NCBI RefSeq assembly: GCF_002799245.1
Contig: NZ_NEQV01000005.1
Coordinates: forward strand, 62,001-126,000
DNA from: Stenotrophomonas maltophilia
GTDB taxonomy: Bacteria > Pseudomonadota > Gammaproteobacteria > Xanthomonadales > Xanthomonadaceae
Length of the DNA: 64,000 nt
Direction of reading: 5' to 3'
Shown here: in pieces, positions 37,949 to 46,081 of the stretch
Position numbering within the stretch: the stretch's first letter is position 1
Layout of the letters: every line of letters starts with the position of its first letter
Notes under the pieces: model-generated
Database searches by the model: none
Seen by the model: only the letters and a program-made list of their open reading frames with translations
Told to the model about the DNA's origin: nothing
Program-made: the position numbers and the translations under genes

Positions 37949-39370
37949 ATGTCTGTGTCGGTAGCGTTGGTATGGTTCCGCCGTGATCTGCGGCTGCAGG
38001 ACAATCCGGCCCTGCAGGCCGCGCTGGATGCGGGTCACGAGGTGGTGCCGGTCTACATCCACGCGCCGCATGAAGAAGGTGAGTGGGCGCCGGGCGCAGC
38101 CTCCGATGCATGGCGGCACCGGTCACTGGCCGCGTTGGATGCCGACCTGCGCACGCGGGGCTCCTCGCTGGTGCTGCGCAGCGGTGACAGCCTGCCGACG
38201 CTGCAGGCCCTGATCGAACAGACCGGCGCCGAAGCCGTGTACTGGAACCGCAAGTACGAGCCGGCCACGCAACCACGCGATGCCACCATCAAGCGCACGC
38301 TGCGCGAACTGGGAATCGATGCGCAGAGCTGCAATGGCAGCCTTCTGTTCGAGCCCTGGGACATCGCGACCCAGCAGGGACAGCCGTACAAGGTATTCAC
38401 CCCGTACTGGCGCAACGTGCTCAGCCACTGGCGCCTGCCCGCACCGCAGGCCGCCCCGGAGAAGCTGCCGGCACACACGATCGACAGCCTCGCGCTGGAC
38501 GCGCTGCTGCTGGCGCCCGCGCTGGATTGGGACACCGGCTTCTGGGAGCACTGGCAGCCGGGTGAAGCCGGTGCGCTGGAGGCGCTGTCCGTGTTCGAGG
38601 ACGGTGCGCTGCGCGGATACCGCGAGCAGCGTGACCTGCCAGACCGGGTCGGTACCTCTCGGCTGTCGCCGCACCTGCATTTCGGCGAGATCGCGCCCTG
38701 GCGCATCGCCCATGCGCTGGAGGGGCTGCGCAGTGCCGGCACCGACGCCGACATCGATGGCTACCTGAGGCAGCTGGGCTGGCGTGACTTCGCCTACCAC
38801 CTGCTGCACCACTTCCCGAAGACGCCGACCGACAACCTCAACCCGCGCTTCGACCGTTTCCCGTGGGCCACGCCCACGGCAGCACAGCTGCATGACTGGC
38901 AACGCGGCAACACCGGCGTGCCGATCGTCGATGCCGGCCTGCGCGAGCTGTGGCAGACCGGCTACATGCACAACCGGGTGCGGATGATCGTCGCCAGTTA
39001 CCTGTGCAAGCACCTGCGCGCGCACTGGCTGCACGGCGCACGCTGGTTCTGGGACACCCTGGTCGATGCCGATCTCGCCAACAACACGATGGGCTGGCAG
39101 TGGGTGGCCGGAACCGGTGCCGATGCCGCGCCGTACTTCCGCGTGTTCAATCCGGTCACCCAGGCCGAGAAGTTCGACCCGCAGGCACGCTACATCAGCC
39201 GCTGGGTGCCCGAACTGGCGGCGTTGCCGGTGAAGGCCCGCTTCGCACCGTGGCAGCATCCGCTGCTGCTGGCCGCGCACGCGCCTGACTATCCACGCAC
39301 GCCGCTGGTGGACCTGGCCGTTGGCCGCGATGCTGCGCTGGCGGCATATCGCCAGACGGGGACGGGGTAA
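37949..39370 (+). CDS. phr: Deoxyribodipyrimidine photolyase (cryptochrome/photolyase family)
   Basis: A 473-residue light-driven repair enzyme for cyclobutane pyrimidine dimers. The N-terminal alpha/beta domain starts V-A-L-V-W-F-R-R-D-L-R-L-x-D-N-P-A-L, and the C-terminal FAD domain has Q-L-G-W-R-D-F-A-Y-H-L-L near residue 280, W-Q-T-G-Y-M-H-N-R-V-R-M-I-V-A-S near 342 and N-N-x-x-G-W-Q-W-V-A-G-T-G-x-D-A-A-P-Y-F. This is the class I CPD photolyase layout. Confidence 0.95.
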   Translation: MSVSVALVWFRRDLRLQDNPALQAALDAGHEVVPVYIHAPHEEGEWAPGAASDAWRHRSLAALDADLRTRGSSLVLRSGDSLPTLQALIEQTGAEAVYWNRKYEPATQPRDATIKRTLRELGIDAQSCNGSLLFEPWDIATQQGQPYKVFTPYWRNVLSHWRLPAPQAAPEKLPAHTIDSLALDALLLAPALDWDTGFWEHWQPGEAGALEALSVFEDGALRGYREQRDLPDRVGTSRLSPHLHFGEIAPWRIAHALEGLRSAGTDADIDGYLRQLGWRDFAYHLLHHFPKTPTDNLNPRFDRFPWATPTAAQLHDWQRGNTGVPIVDAGLRELWQTGYMHNRVRMIVASYLCKHLRAHWLHGARWFWDTLVDADLANNTMGWQWVAGTGADAAPYFRVFNPVTQAEKFDPQARYISRWVPELAALPVKARFAPWQHPLLLAAHAPDYPRTPLVDLAVGRDAALAAYRQTGTG

Positions 39371-39510
39371 AGGGTGACCTGCACGATCCGGTCAGTTAGC
39401 TGAACGCGGGCCTGTCGGCGGGCCGGATCATCATCCCGACATCGCATTTGGCTGTTTATCCTCTTTGCGCCCGCAAGCCGCCGGCCCGACCGGAAACCAA
39501 GGAGAACCTC

Positions 39511-40206
39511 ATGATCCGCAACACCACCCGCAACGTCGCACTGGCCCTGATGAGTGCGGCCGTCCTGTCGGCCTGCGCCACCGGCGGCTCCTACGTGCAG
39601 AGTGACCAGTACGGCAACCCGACCGAGCAGCAGAACCGCACAGGCCGCAATGCGCTGATCGGTACCGCGATTGGTGTGGCCGCCGGCCTGCTGACCGGCG
39701 ACAGCGCCACCGAGCGTCGCCAGCACGCGCTGATTGGCGCCGGTATCGGTGCGCTCAGCGGCGCCGCCGTCGGCCAGTACCAGGATCGCCAGGAACGTGC
39801 ACTGCGCGAGCGCACCGCCAACACCGGCATCGATGTGCAGCGCCAGGGCGACAACATCATGCTGAACCTGCCGGACGGCATCACCTTCGACTTCGGCAAG
39901 TCGACCCTGAAGCCGCAGTTCTATGGCTCGCTCAACGGCGTGGCTGGCACCCTGCGTGACTACAACCAGACCATGATCGAAGTGGTCGGCCATACCGACA
40001 GCATCGGCAGCGATGCGGTGAACAACCGCCTGTCCAAGGAGCGCGCCGACTCGGTCGCGCAGTACCTGATCGGCCAGGGCGTGCAGAGCGTGCGTATCGA
40101 AACGCTGGGCGCCGGCAAGTCGTATCCGATTGCCGACAACAGCACCGATGCCGGCCGTGCCAAGAACCGCCGCGTCGAGATTCGGGTGATTCCGCTCAAG
40201 CAATAA
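39511..40206 (+). CDS. OmpA-family lipoprotein with glycine zipper (YiaD-like)
   Basis: A 231-residue outer-membrane lipoprotein. The lipobox L-S-A-C is near residue 24, a glycine-zipper stretch (L-I-G-T-A-I-G-V-A-A-G-L-L, then G-A-G-I-G-A-L-S-G-A-A-V-G) spans about residues 50-92, and the C-terminal OmpA peptidoglycan-binding domain has D-F-G-K-S-x-L-K-P and V-V-G-H-T-D-S-I-G-S, ending K-N-R-R-V-E-I-R-V. The ATG follows AAGGAG. A stem-loop overlaps the stop codon. Confidence 0.9.
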   Translation: MIRNTTRNVALALMSAAVLSACATGGSYVQSDQYGNPTEQQNRTGRNALIGTAIGVAAGLLTGDSATERRQHALIGAGIGALSGAAVGQYQDRQERALRERTANTGIDVQRQGDNIMLNLPDGITFDFGKSTLKPQFYGSLNGVAGTLRDYNQTMIEVVGHTDSIGSDAVNNRLSKERADSVAQYLIGQGVQSVRIETLGAGKSYPIADNSTDAGRAKNRRVEIRVIPLKQ

Positions 40207-40235
40207 CGCATAGCGTTATTGCGGTTCCGGCGCAG

Positions 40236-40636
40236 CCGGAACGAAAATGCCGCCCTTGCAGGCGGCATTTTTGTAGGTGCCGAGCGTTGCTCGGCACGCC
40301 GATGGTGGCTCCGGTGCGCGGCTTTTCCGAACAGCGCCGACCAAGGTCGGCATCTACCGGAAGCCCGGCGTAGCCGGAACGAAAATGCCGCCCTTGCAGG
40401 CGGCATTTTTGTAGGTGCCGAGCGTTGCTCGGCACGCCGATGGTGGCTCCGGTGCGCGGCTTTTCCGAACAGCGCCGACCAAGGTCGGCATCTACCGGAA
40501 GCCCGGCGCAGCCGGAACGAAAATGCCGCCCTTGCAGGCGGCATTTCTGTAGGTGCCGAGCGTTGCTCGGCACGCCGATGGTGGCTCCGGTGCGCGGCTT
40601 TCCCGAACAGCGCCGACCAAGGTCGGCATCTACCGG
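40236..40636. repeat. 138-bp tandem repeat, three copies
   Basis: The unit, starting CCGGAACGAAAATGCCGCCC, recurs with an exact 138-base period (marker GAAAATGCCG at 40243, 40381 and 40519). Each copy carries a terminator-like AAAATGCCGCC/GGCGGCATTTT stem, a GTAGGTGCCGAGCGTTGCTC hairpin and a GCCGACCAAGGTCGGC hairpin followed by ATCTAC. The third copy is truncated and ends within the stop region of the minus-strand SDR gene. Copies differ only at a few bases. No gene is supported in the 40207-40629 gap. Confidence 0.9.
40244..40271 (+). terminator. Terminator-like stem-loop downstream of the OmpA-like gene
   Basis: AAAATGCCGCC-CTTGCA-GGCGGCATTTTT, an 11-bp stem ending in a T-run, about 37 bases after the stop. 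It is present again in the two following repeat copies, so three terminators lie in series; a separate CAATAACGC/GCGTTATTG hairpin spans the stop codon itself (40201-40221). Confidence 0.8.
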
Positions 40637-41355
40637 GTCGCGGTCGGCCGCACCACGATCTCATTCACATCCACATCCGCAGGCTGTTCGATCGCAAACC
40701 GCACCGCGCGCCCGATCGCATCCGGCTGCAGGGCGATGGCGCGGTAACCGACCATCATTTCGGCGGCAGCAGGATCGGTGATGCTGTCGGCCAGCTCGCT
40801 TTCCACCACGCCGGGATGGATGCAGGTCACCCGCAGTTCGCGGTGCTCCTGGCGCAGACCGTCGGAGAGTGCGCGCACCGCGTATTTGGTCGCGCAGTAC
40901 ACCGCTGCGGTCGGTACCACCGACAGCGCGCCGACCGAGGCGATGTTGATGATCTGCCCGCTGCGCTGCGCGATCATGCCGGGCAGCACGGCGGCGATGC
41001 CGTACAGCACGCCACGGATGTTCACGTCGATCATCCGGTCCCACTCCTCCACTTTCAGCGAGGACATCAGCGACAGCGGCATCACGCCGGCGTTGTTGAC
41101 GATGACGTCGATCGAACCGAAGTGCCGTCGTGCGGCCTCGGCGAAGGCCTCGACCTGCGCGCGCCGGGTCACATCCAGCGCCTGTACCAGCACCTCGGCG
41201 CCCTGCAGGCGAAGTTCGTCGGCCAGCGCCTGCAGTCGATCCACGCGACGGGCCCCCAGTACCAGGCGTGCGCCGGGTTGGGCGAGGGAGCGGGCGATGC
41301 CGGCGCCGATGCCGCTGGAGGCGCCGGTGATCAGGATGGTTCGGGAGGGGCTCAT
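40630..41355 (-). CDS. Short-chain dehydrogenase/reductase
   Basis: A 241-residue classical SDR. The cofactor motif T-G-A-S-S-G-I-G is near residue 9, N-N-A-G near 88, and the catalytic Ser (in N-I-A-S-V-G) with Y-x3-K (Y-C-A-T-K) near 155. R in G-A-R-R-V-D suggests NADPH preference. Substrate unknown. Divergent from a LysR-type gene with starts about 118 bases apart, so the regulator probably controls it. The ATG at 41355 begins the Rossmann fold. Confidence 0.9.
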   Translation of the reverse strand: MSPSRTILITGASSGIGAGIARSLAQPGARLVLGARRVDRLQALADELRLQGAEVLVQALDVTRRAQVEAFAEAARRHFGSIDVIVNNAGVMPLSLMSSLKVEEWDRMIDVNIRGVLYGIAAVLPGMIAQRSGQIINIASVGALSVVPTAAVYCATKYAVRALSDGLRQEHRELRVTCIHPGVVESELADSITDPAAAEMMVGYRAIALQPDAIGRAVRFAIEQPADVDVNEIVVRPTATR

Positions 41356-41473
41356 GGCAGTGCTCTTGAAGGGACGGGGAAGCCGGGCGGCGCCCGGTGC
41401 AGCCACGGTAGACGGCACCTCGTGTCGCGATAAGATGGCGACTCCTGATCGCCTTGTTCAGTACATCTAACCA

Positions 41474-42367
41474 ATGGCTGTCGATCTCAATGCCCTGGCC
41501 GTCTTCCAGCGGGTGGCCGACTGTCGCAGCTTCACCGGTGCGGCCCAGCAGCTGGGCGTGACCCGCTCGGCGGTCAGCCAGACCATCGCCAGGCTGGAAC
41601 AATCGTTGGGTGCTGCCCTGGTAATGCGCACCACACGCAGCGTCAGCCTCACCGATGCGGGGCAGGCGCTACTGGCGTCGATCAGGCCTGCGTTGGCGGA
41701 ACTGGGCACTGCGCTGGAGGCCAGCGTGCGCCGCCAGAGAGCGGTGTCCGGGCAGTTGCGGCTCGCGGTGTCATCGATTGCCGAGGCGTTCCTGGCGGGC
41801 CCGATGCTGGCCGCTTTTGCTGCACGTTATCCCGCGTTGCAGCTGGACATCACCGTCACCGATGACGAGTTCGATATTGTCGGTGCGGGATTCGATGCTG
41901 GCGTGCGGCTGGGCGAGGTCATTGCCCAGGACATGGTGGCGGTGCCGGTATCGGCGCGGCAGCGCCAGCGGGTGGTGTGCTCGCCGGGCTATCGCGATGC
42001 CCACGCGCTGCCGTCGCACCCACGGGAGCTGGGCGCCCACCGCTGCATCGGATGGCGCAGCGCGCCGGGCAGGGCACCCTACCGGTGGGAATTCGAAGAG
42101 CGGGGACGTGAGTTCAGCGTCGATGTGCAGCCGGAAATCACCAGCAACGACATGGGCGTGATGGTCCGGCTGGCCCTGGCCGGAGCGGGCCTGGCCATCG
42201 GCATGGAAGAGACCTGGCGGCCCTGGCTGCAGCGCGGCGAACTGGTGTCCGTGCTCGATGCGTATTGCCCGCGCTTCGCCGGCTTCTTCCTGTACTACCC
42301 CAGCCGTCGCCAGGCCGAACCGAAACTGCGCGCGCTGATCGAGCACGTGCTGGCACAGCACGTGTAG
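41474..42367 (+). CDS. LysR-family transcriptional regulator
   Basis: A 297-residue LysR regulator. The N-terminal HTH reads L-N-A-L-A-V-F-Q-R-V-A-D-C-R-S-F-T-G-A-A-Q-Q-L-G-V-T-R-S-A-V-S-Q with R-L-E following, and the effector domain contains the usual V-R-L-G-E-V segment. It is divergent from the SDR gene and is inferred to regulate it. Effector unknown. Confidence 0.92.
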   Translation: MAVDLNALAVFQRVADCRSFTGAAQQLGVTRSAVSQTIARLEQSLGAALVMRTTRSVSLTDAGQALLASIRPALAELGTALEASVRRQRAVSGQLRLAVSSIAEAFLAGPMLAAFAARYPALQLDITVTDDEFDIVGAGFDAGVRLGEVIAQDMVAVPVSARQRQRVVCSPGYRDAHALPSHPRELGAHRCIGWRSAPGRAPYRWEFEERGREFSVDVQPEITSNDMGVMVRLALAGAGLAIGMEETWRPWLQRGELVSVLDAYCPRFAGFFLYYPSRRQAEPKLRALIEHVLAQHV

Positions 42368-42465
42368 AGGCAGGCCATGCTCGACTTCGCGCTTGTCGCC
42401 GAGCCGACCAGGGCCCGCATCCAGCCGAAGCGCAGTCGAGCATGGCTCGAGGCTGCAAAAGCCCG

Positions 42466-43497
42466 TTACGCCGCCGAAGCGGCCACTTTCTCCAGGATGC
42501 GCTTGCCGCTGCTTTCCAGCGCCGCATCTTCCTGCGCCTTCTGCTGCTGCGCCAGCTTCGCGCCCGGGCATTGAGCCAGCATGTAGTTGGCGTCGAAGTT
42601 GAGCTTCTCGACCAGGAAGTCGACGAATGCACGCACCTTCGGCGAAACCAGGCGGCCACCTGCGAACACCGCGTTGAAATCCACTTCCGGGCCGGTCCAG
42701 CCAGCCAGCACGCGGCGCACCATGCCCGATTCGACGAATGGCTTGGCCATCACGTCGCCGGTCAACAGCAGGCCTTCGCCGCACACCAGTGCGCCGTTCA
42801 GTGCGGACATGTCATTGGCAGTCATCAACGGGGTGACCGGGAAGTCGCGCAGCTCGCCACCGTTCTCGCCCAGCTGCCAGGTGAAGCGCGGCGAATTGCC
42901 GGTGTGGTACGGCTTGCGCATCGCCAGGATGCGATGGAACTGCAGCTCTTCCGGATGCAGCGGCTCGCCGTAGCGCTCGATGTAGGCCGGGCTGGCGAAC
43001 ACCTGGGTGCGCAGGCTGCCCAGCTTGCGTGCGACCAGGTTGGAATCGGGCAGGGCGCCGACACGCAGCGCCAGGTCCGCCTCGCCGGCGATCAGGTCCA
43101 GCTTCTCGTTGCCCATGTGCATGTCCAGACGGATCTCTGGATACTGCGCATGGAACTGGCCCAGCAGCGGAGCGATCCAGGTGATGCCGATCGAATAGGG
43201 CACGGTGAAGCGCAGCCAGCCGCGCGGGCCCGACTGCAACTGGCTCACCGCGCTTTCGGCTTCTTCAAGCTCGCGCGCGATGCGCTGGCAATGCTCGTGA
43301 TAGATCGAGCCGGCTTCGGTCAGGCCGAGGCGGCGGGTGGTCCGGTGCAGCAGTCGCGCGCCCAGGCGCGTTTCCAGTTCCTGCACTTTGCGGCTGACCG
43401 TGGTCTTGGGCAGGCCGAGCGATTTGGCAGCGGCAATGAAGCTGCCCTGCTCAACCACTTTGACGAAGATCAGCGTCTCGTTGAGATCGTGGGACAT
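42466..43497 (-). CDS. smeRv: LysR-family regulator of the sme efflux operon (SmeRv)
   Basis: A 343-residue LysR protein, slightly long because of a Gln/Ala/Lys-rich C-terminal tail of about 40 residues. The HTH is L-N-E-T-L-I-F-V-K-V-V-E-Q-G-S-F-I-A-A-A-K-S-L-G-L-P-K-T-T-V-S-R. It is divergent from the smeU1VWU2X operon, the position of SmeRv, which represses the pump in its inactive state and whose effector-domain mutations in clinical isolates cause high-level quinolone, chloramphenicol and tetracycline resistance. The ATG at 43497 starts the HTH. Identification is by homology and synteny. Confidence 0.85.
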   Translation of the reverse strand: MSHDLNETLIFVKVVEQGSFIAAAKSLGLPKTTVSRKVQELETRLGARLLHRTTRRLGLTEAGSIYHEHCQRIARELEEAESAVSQLQSGPRGWLRFTVPYSIGITWIAPLLGQFHAQYPEIRLDMHMGNEKLDLIAGEADLALRVGALPDSNLVARKLGSLRTQVFASPAYIERYGEPLHPEELQFHRILAMRKPYHTGNSPRFTWQLGENGGELRDFPVTPLMTANDMSALNGALVCGEGLLLTGDVMAKPFVESGMVRRVLAGWTGPEVDFNAVFAGGRLVSPKVRAFVDFLVEKLNFDANYMLAQCPGAKLAQQQKAQEDAALESSGKRILEKVAASAA

Positions 43498-43574
43498 GGT
43501 CGGGGATCCTGGACGTCGGGGATGGGACAATCGTGACAGAACGATTGGACCGGGAGCGGGATGATTATTCCCCT

Positions 43575-43590
43575 TAATCAGGACTAATCA
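43575..43590. promoter_or_regulatory. TAATCA direct repeat in the smeRv-sme control region
   Basis: TAATCA occurs at 43575-43580 and 43585-43590, one helical turn (10 bases) apart, in the most A/T-rich part of the divergent gap. An upstream GATTA (43563-43567) gives a partial inverted repeat with the first copy. Position and periodicity fit a SmeRv site or promoter element; the exact role is not readable. Confidence 0.4.
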
Positions 43591-43644
43591 AGTAAAGGTT
43601 TGAGGTCTATCGTGGCGCCATTCGTTAATTGGAGCCCGTCCGCT

Positions 43645-43872
43645 ATGAGCCTGCGCAACATTCTTGCCCGACTCCGGAACGCCGGCCAGAACACCCTGGA
43701 CCAGGCGATGACCGTCGAAGCCCGTCCGAGTTCCTTGGTACACAAGGACTTCCGTGAGTTTACCGCGCCCATGCGTCAGCAGCGTGGCGGTGCAATCCGC
43801 CTGGTCCCGCACAAGGGCGACCGCCTGCGTCGAATCGGGACTATCCCGGATTTGGGAGGAAATGTCCCGTGA
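43645..43872 (+). CDS. Small hypothetical protein leading the sme operon
   Basis: A 75-residue frame starting MSLRNILARLRNAGQNTLDQ, with a weak GGAG site before the ATG and GC-rich third positions like those of neighbouring genes. Its TGA overlaps the GTG start of smeU1 (GTGA), so smeU1 translation would be coupled to it. The protein is basic and soluble with no motif I recognise. It may be a genuine cistron or a translated leader that tunes smeU1 expression. Confidence 0.5.
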   Translation: MSLRNILARLRNAGQNTLDQAMTVEARPSSLVHKDFREFTAPMRQQRGGAIRLVPHKGDRLRRIGTIPDLGGNVP

Positions 43873-44639
43873 ATGGGATACTGACGCCCGAAGTCCTGGT
43901 CCTGGGCGGCACCGGTGCCGTCGGCCAGGGCGTGGTGGGCGCACTGCTGGAGGCTGGCAGCCCCGTGCTGGTGGTCGGCCGCGATCCGGGCCGGCTGGCC
44001 GCGCTGCATGAACAGTTCGCCGATGAGCCCGGCCTGGAGACGCTGCTGGGCTCGCTCAGCGATGACGGTTCGGCACGTACCTTGGCCGAACGCGTCACGC
44101 AGCGCCCGCGTCCGCTGGCGGCGGTGATCGCGGCAATGGGGGGCCCCTACCGTCGCGGCCGGGTGACGGACCGCAACGGCGATGAGCTGCTGGCGGCGAT
44201 GCAGGCCGACCTGATGCCGCACGTGCACGCAGTGCGCCACCTGCTGCCGCTGCTGCAGGACAACGTGCATGCGCGCCGCTACGTGATGATCGGCAGCCCG
44301 GCCAACGCCAAGCCCTGGGCGGGCTATGGCGAGACCTCGATCACCACCGCCGCGCTGCGCATGTATGCGCAGGTGGTGCACCAGGAGGCGCAGGCGCTGG
44401 GCGTGCGCGCGCAGATGCTGGAAGTCTGCAGCCCGGTATGCACCCCGGCCAACGCGGCCAATGCCTGCATCGAGTGGCCGAGCTCGTTGCTGGTGGGCCG
44501 TCGCGTGGTCTCCCTGCTTGATGGCTGCCGTGACAACCGCGCCATCGTCCGCTGCGACAGCAGCGATGCCGAACTGCCGCGCGGCCTGCTGCACCTGGAT
44601 GTCCCCCCACTGTGGCGCGATACCGCAGGCGTCGCTTGA
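43869..44639 (+). CDS. smeU1: SDR-family protein SmeU1
   Basis: A 256-residue NAD(P)-binding protein with the Rossmann motif G-G-T-G-A-V-G-Q-G near residue 13 and A-A-M-G-G-P near 92; the classical Y-x3-K is not obvious, so it may be an atypical SDR. It is the first of the two dehydrogenase genes interleaved in the SmeVWX pump operon, implicated in redox or oxidative stress handling in that operon. GTG start at 43869, preceded by GGAGG. Assigned by order of genes. Confidence 0.82.
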   Translation: MNGILTPEVLVLGGTGAVGQGVVGALLEAGSPVLVVGRDPGRLAALHEQFADEPGLETLLGSLSDDGSARTLAERVTQRPRPLAAVIAAMGGPYRRGRVTDRNGDELLAAMQADLMPHVHAVRHLLPLLQDNVHARRYVMIGSPANAKPWAGYGETSITTAALRMYAQVVHQEAQALGVRAQMLEVCSPVCTPANAANACIEWPSSLLVGRRVVSLLDGCRDNRAIVRCDSSDAELPRGLLHLDVPPLWRDTAGVA

Positions 44640-44659
44640 CCTCGACCATGGTTGAGGTC
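44638..44659 (+). other. Hairpin between smeU1 and smeV
   Basis: GACCTCGACCATGGTTGAGGTC is a nearly perfect dyad overlapping the smeU1 stop codon. Hairpins also lie before smeW and smeU2, so this operon has stems at three of its gene junctions. Confidence 0.5.
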
Positions 44660-44721
44660 GCAGTATGCGCCGCCGATTTCTGCAACACGTTTTCATATAG
44701 CTGTACCACCCCTCCGTACGG

Positions 44722-45954
44722 ATGCATGCCATGACTTCCCCCAATACCACCCCACATCGTTTCGGCCATCGCATCGCGATGGTCGGCGTGTCGATCCTCG
44801 CCGCGGCCGTGCTTGCGGCCTGCAGCGGCGGCCATGCCGAAGAAGCCGGTGCACCGCCGCCGCCGCAGGTCAGCGCCGCGCCGGTGCTGGTCAAGCAGGT
44901 CAGCCAATGGGACGAGTTCAGCGGCCGCGTCGAAGCGGTACAGAGCGTTGAACTGCGCCCACGCGTGTCCGGCTACATCGACAAGGTCAACTACGTCGAA
45001 GGCCAGGAAGTGAAGAAGGGCGAAGTGCTCTTCACCATCGACGCGCGCAGCTACCAGGCCGAGTACGATCGCGCCGCCGCCGAACTGGCCCGGGCACGTA
45101 CCCAGGCCACGCTGGCGCGCAGCGAGTCCGAGCGTGCCAAGCGGCTGTCCGAGCAGCAGGCGATCTCCACCGAGACCGCCGAGCAGCGTCGTGCCGCTGC
45201 TGACCAGTCCGGTGCGGCCGTGCAGGCTGCGCAGGCGGCGGTGGATGCCGCCCGCCTCAACCTGGAGTTCACCAAGGTGCGTGCACCGATCGACGGCCGT
45301 GCCGGCCGCGCGATGGTCACCGCCGGCAACCTGGTCACCGCGGGTGACAGCGCCAGTGTGCTGACCACGCTGGTCTCGCTGGACACCGTGTTCGTCTACT
45401 TCGACGCCGACGAAAGCACCTTCCTGCGCTACGCCCAGATGGCACGCAAGGGCGAGCGCCCGAGCGAGCGTGACAGCGAGCTGCCGGTGAAGGTCGGCCT
45501 GTCCGGTGAAGAGGGCTACCCGCATGCGGGCAAGGTCGACTTCCTCGACAACCAGGTGGCCCGCAGCACCGGCACCATCCGTGTCCGCGCGCTGCTGGAC
45601 AACGCCGACCGCCAGTTCACGCCGGGCCTGTTCGCCCGTGTGCAGCTGCTCGGCAGCGGCCAGTTCCAGGCCATGCTGATCGATGACAAGGCCGTGCTGA
45701 CCGACCAGGACCGCAAGTACGTCTACGTGGTCGACAAGGATGGCAAGGCCCAGCGCCGCGACATCCAGCTCGGCCGCACCGCCGATGGCCTGCGCATTGT
45801 CGAGCACGGCCTGGCCGCCGGCGACAAGGTGATCATCGACGGCGTGCAGAAGGTCTTCATGCCGGGCATGCCGGTGCAGGCCAAGGCCGTGGCGATGCAG
45901 CCGCAGGCCGCGCCGGCACCGGGCCGTGATGCCACCGCCGCCCTGAAGCACTGA
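44722..45954 (+). CDS. smeV: RND efflux membrane fusion protein SmeV
   Basis: A 410-residue periplasmic adaptor with a lipobox (V-L-A-A-C, cysteine near residue 33). Typical domains follow: barrel-sandwich half-motif (V-E-L-R-P-R-V-S-G-Y-I-D near residue 77), long alpha-hairpin with R-A-R-T-Q-A-T-L-A-R-S-E-S-E-R-A-K, then beta-barrel and membrane-proximal domains (G-R-T-A-D-G-L-R-I-V-E-H-G-L-A-A-G-D). It links inner-membrane pump SmeW to SmeX. Start at the first ATG at 44722; 44731 is also possible. Confidence 0.92.
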   Translation: MHAMTSPNTTPHRFGHRIAMVGVSILAAAVLAACSGGHAEEAGAPPPPQVSAAPVLVKQVSQWDEFSGRVEAVQSVELRPRVSGYIDKVNYVEGQEVKKGEVLFTIDARSYQAEYDRAAAELARARTQATLARSESERAKRLSEQQAISTETAEQRRAAADQSGAAVQAAQAAVDAARLNLEFTKVRAPIDGRAGRAMVTAGNLVTAGDSASVLTTLVSLDTVFVYFDADESTFLRYAQMARKGERPSERDSELPVKVGLSGEEGYPHAGKVDFLDNQVARSTGTIRVRALLDNADRQFTPGLFARVQLLGSGQFQAMLIDDKAVLTDQDRKYVYVVDKDGKAQRRDIQLGRTADGLRIVEHGLAAGDKVIIDGVQKVFMPGMPVQAKAVAMQPQAAPAPGRDATAALKH

Positions 45955-45985
45955 TCCGCCGTCTCCTGATCCGCGTCCCCGCTTA

Positions 45986-46006
45986 GCTGCCGGCGCCAGC
46001 GGCAGC
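45986..46006 (+). other. Intercistronic hairpin smeV-smeW
   Basis: GCTGCCG-GCGCCAG-CGGCAGC, a 7-bp GC stem in the 127-base gap before smeW, without a T-run; may shape relative mRNA levels. Confidence 0.5.
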
Positions 46007-46081
46007 CTTCCCTGCCTTCGTCATCCTGGCGAGGGGCAGGGTGGCTGTTGCCCGCCGAATGCCTTTCCCAGGAATTCCTCC

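Noticed and set aside
40236..40636. CRISPR array
   Set aside because: 138-bp units with almost identical content and no unique spacers; a tandem repeat, not CRISPR.
40219..41433. 404-codon frame over the tandem repeat
   Set aside because: Arises from the 138-bp period repeating a stop-free frame; no coding signal.
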